Shown piece by piece: positions 63,066-64,000 of a DNA stretch of 64,000 nucleotides (positions are counted from its first letter, which is position 1; the number at the start of each line of letters is the position of its first letter). The DNA is taken from the NCBI GenBank assembly GCA_013399875.1, contig VXAZ01009370.1, positions 1,515,421 to 1,579,420 on the forward strand. The letters run 5' to 3'. The position numbers were made by a program, and so were the translations under genes. This DNA is from Gymnorhina tibicen (lineage: Eukaryota; Chordata; Aves; Passeriformes; Artamidae). The notes below the pieces were generated by a model, which was not told the origin of the DNA, did no database searches, and saw nothing but the letters and a program-made list of their open reading frames with translations.

Positions 63066-64000
63066 GGACAGTGCTGTTGGCAGCTGTGGAAGAGCGAGGG
63101 CACTCTGGAGGGAGGAACAAGCTATTCCTGGTTCTTCAGGTGATCAGGCAGGGATGCTCGGAGCTGCTGATTTCTGTCTTTGGGCAGAGTTTCCCTGGAT
63201 TCTCTGGTCCATAGGAAGGCTCCAGCGGTTGTTGAGTTGGGCTGTAGGTGGAGTGAGAAAGGTAAAGTACTTACTCTGACCCACCACCACCTTTCCACAG
63301 AATCATCTCAATGCTGAATGTGGCGGTCCATTTTTCCCTGAATTAAACCACATTAAAGTGTTTCTTTTCCTCAAAAAGGGTTCTCCCATCCGCCAGGCTC
63401 CATCCAGCGCTGTTCCCTTACTGCCCAGCGCTCTGCACTCCTCTGAAGCACATCCATGCAGTGTCACAGTGTCACCATGTTTTGCACAAGGGAAATGGCT
63501 GCTTTTCCAGCAGGAATGAAGATTGATGAACAACAACAACAAAAAAAGACCTAACAGGACCGTGATCCTATGGACTGCTCTGTAGCTTTGTGGAAAGACA
63601 AAACTTGCTGTCCTGGGGAGACTTTGAAGTCCCAGAGTTCAGAGGTGCACCTGGATCCTTCAAGTACAGGTCTACTCAGTCACAGCAAAATGTTTTGCTG
63701 CAGAGACAGAAGCAAGGTTTTCTGTCTTTTCCCACTTTTTTTCACCAAGATCAGCTTGGGCAAAGGCTGTCTGGACAGCTGACTGTGTGGACAGTGACAG
63801 TGGTTCCTTGTGTGTCGTTGCCTCCCGCTACTGTTCAATATCCAGTCTGTACGGTCCTGCTTGGGAAATCAAGTTGGGTTCATAATTTGACTACCTCTCT
63901 GTGCAGTGAGATAACATTCATCTTATTTTAACCCAGTTTAGGAAGCTGGCATTTTAGGTCCGTCAGGAAGAGCCTTGCAGTTTTGGTTCAGCTGGGGAGC
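63066..64000. other. Upstream flanking DNA
   Basis: No gene, repeat or RNA feature recognised. Short open frames on both strands resemble nothing known. Confidence 0.55.

Noticed and set aside
62515..63120. 201-codon minus-strand ORF upstream of FAM20C
   Set aside because: A GC-rich chance frame across the CpG block; proline/alanine/glycine-rich with no family match.

Overview
This is vertebrate nuclear DNA, most likely from a bird. Three things point that way: short CR1 LINE 3' ends with their typical terminal octamers, a fairly compact multi-exon gene with excellent protein similarity to other amniotes, and no Alu, B1 or L1-type repeats that I can see. Nothing prokaryotic was found (no operons, no CRISPR, no dense ORFs).

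The window is dominated by one gene on the minus strand, FAM20C, the Golgi/secreted casein kinase that phosphorylates S-x-E motifs in secretory proteins. I reconstructed ten coding exons by matching minus-strand reading frames to the known family sequence and checking splice sites and phases. From 5' to 3' they are: exon 1 61326-60974, exon 2 59306-59131, exon 3 50438-50360, exon 4 17655-17563, exon 5 15818-15703, exon 6 8752-8572, exon 7 8012-7903, exon 8 6425-6344, exon 9 6244-6185, exon 10 5399-5147 (stop TAG). All phases join without error into 1503 nt, or 500 residues. From the lobe carrying the catalytic residues onward, residue numbers run at a constant offset of 85 below the human protein. 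The missing residues all fall in exon 1, where a single N sits in very GC-rich sequence.

Layout: 1-4230 is intergenic DNA downstream of the gene. 4235-5146 is the inferred 3' UTR with two poly(A) signals and a 17-bp hairpin. 5147-61326 is the coding span; intron 3 is 32.7 kb and intron 8 only 99 bp. 61327 to about 62540 is the inferred 5' leader and promoter, with CpG-rich sequence, two CCAAT boxes and an 82-codon upstream ORF. 62540-64000 is upstream flank with a second CpG-rich block.

The most distinctive non-gene features are a likely solo endogenous-retrovirus LTR (28205-28740, antisense to FAM20C, promoter and poly(A) elements intact), a GC-AG intron after exon 4, four CR1 fragments, one 29-bp assembly gap and several inverted repeats. 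I found no second protein-coding gene, no tRNA or rRNA, and no convincing previously undescribed protein system. The many other open frames in the window look like chance ORFs.
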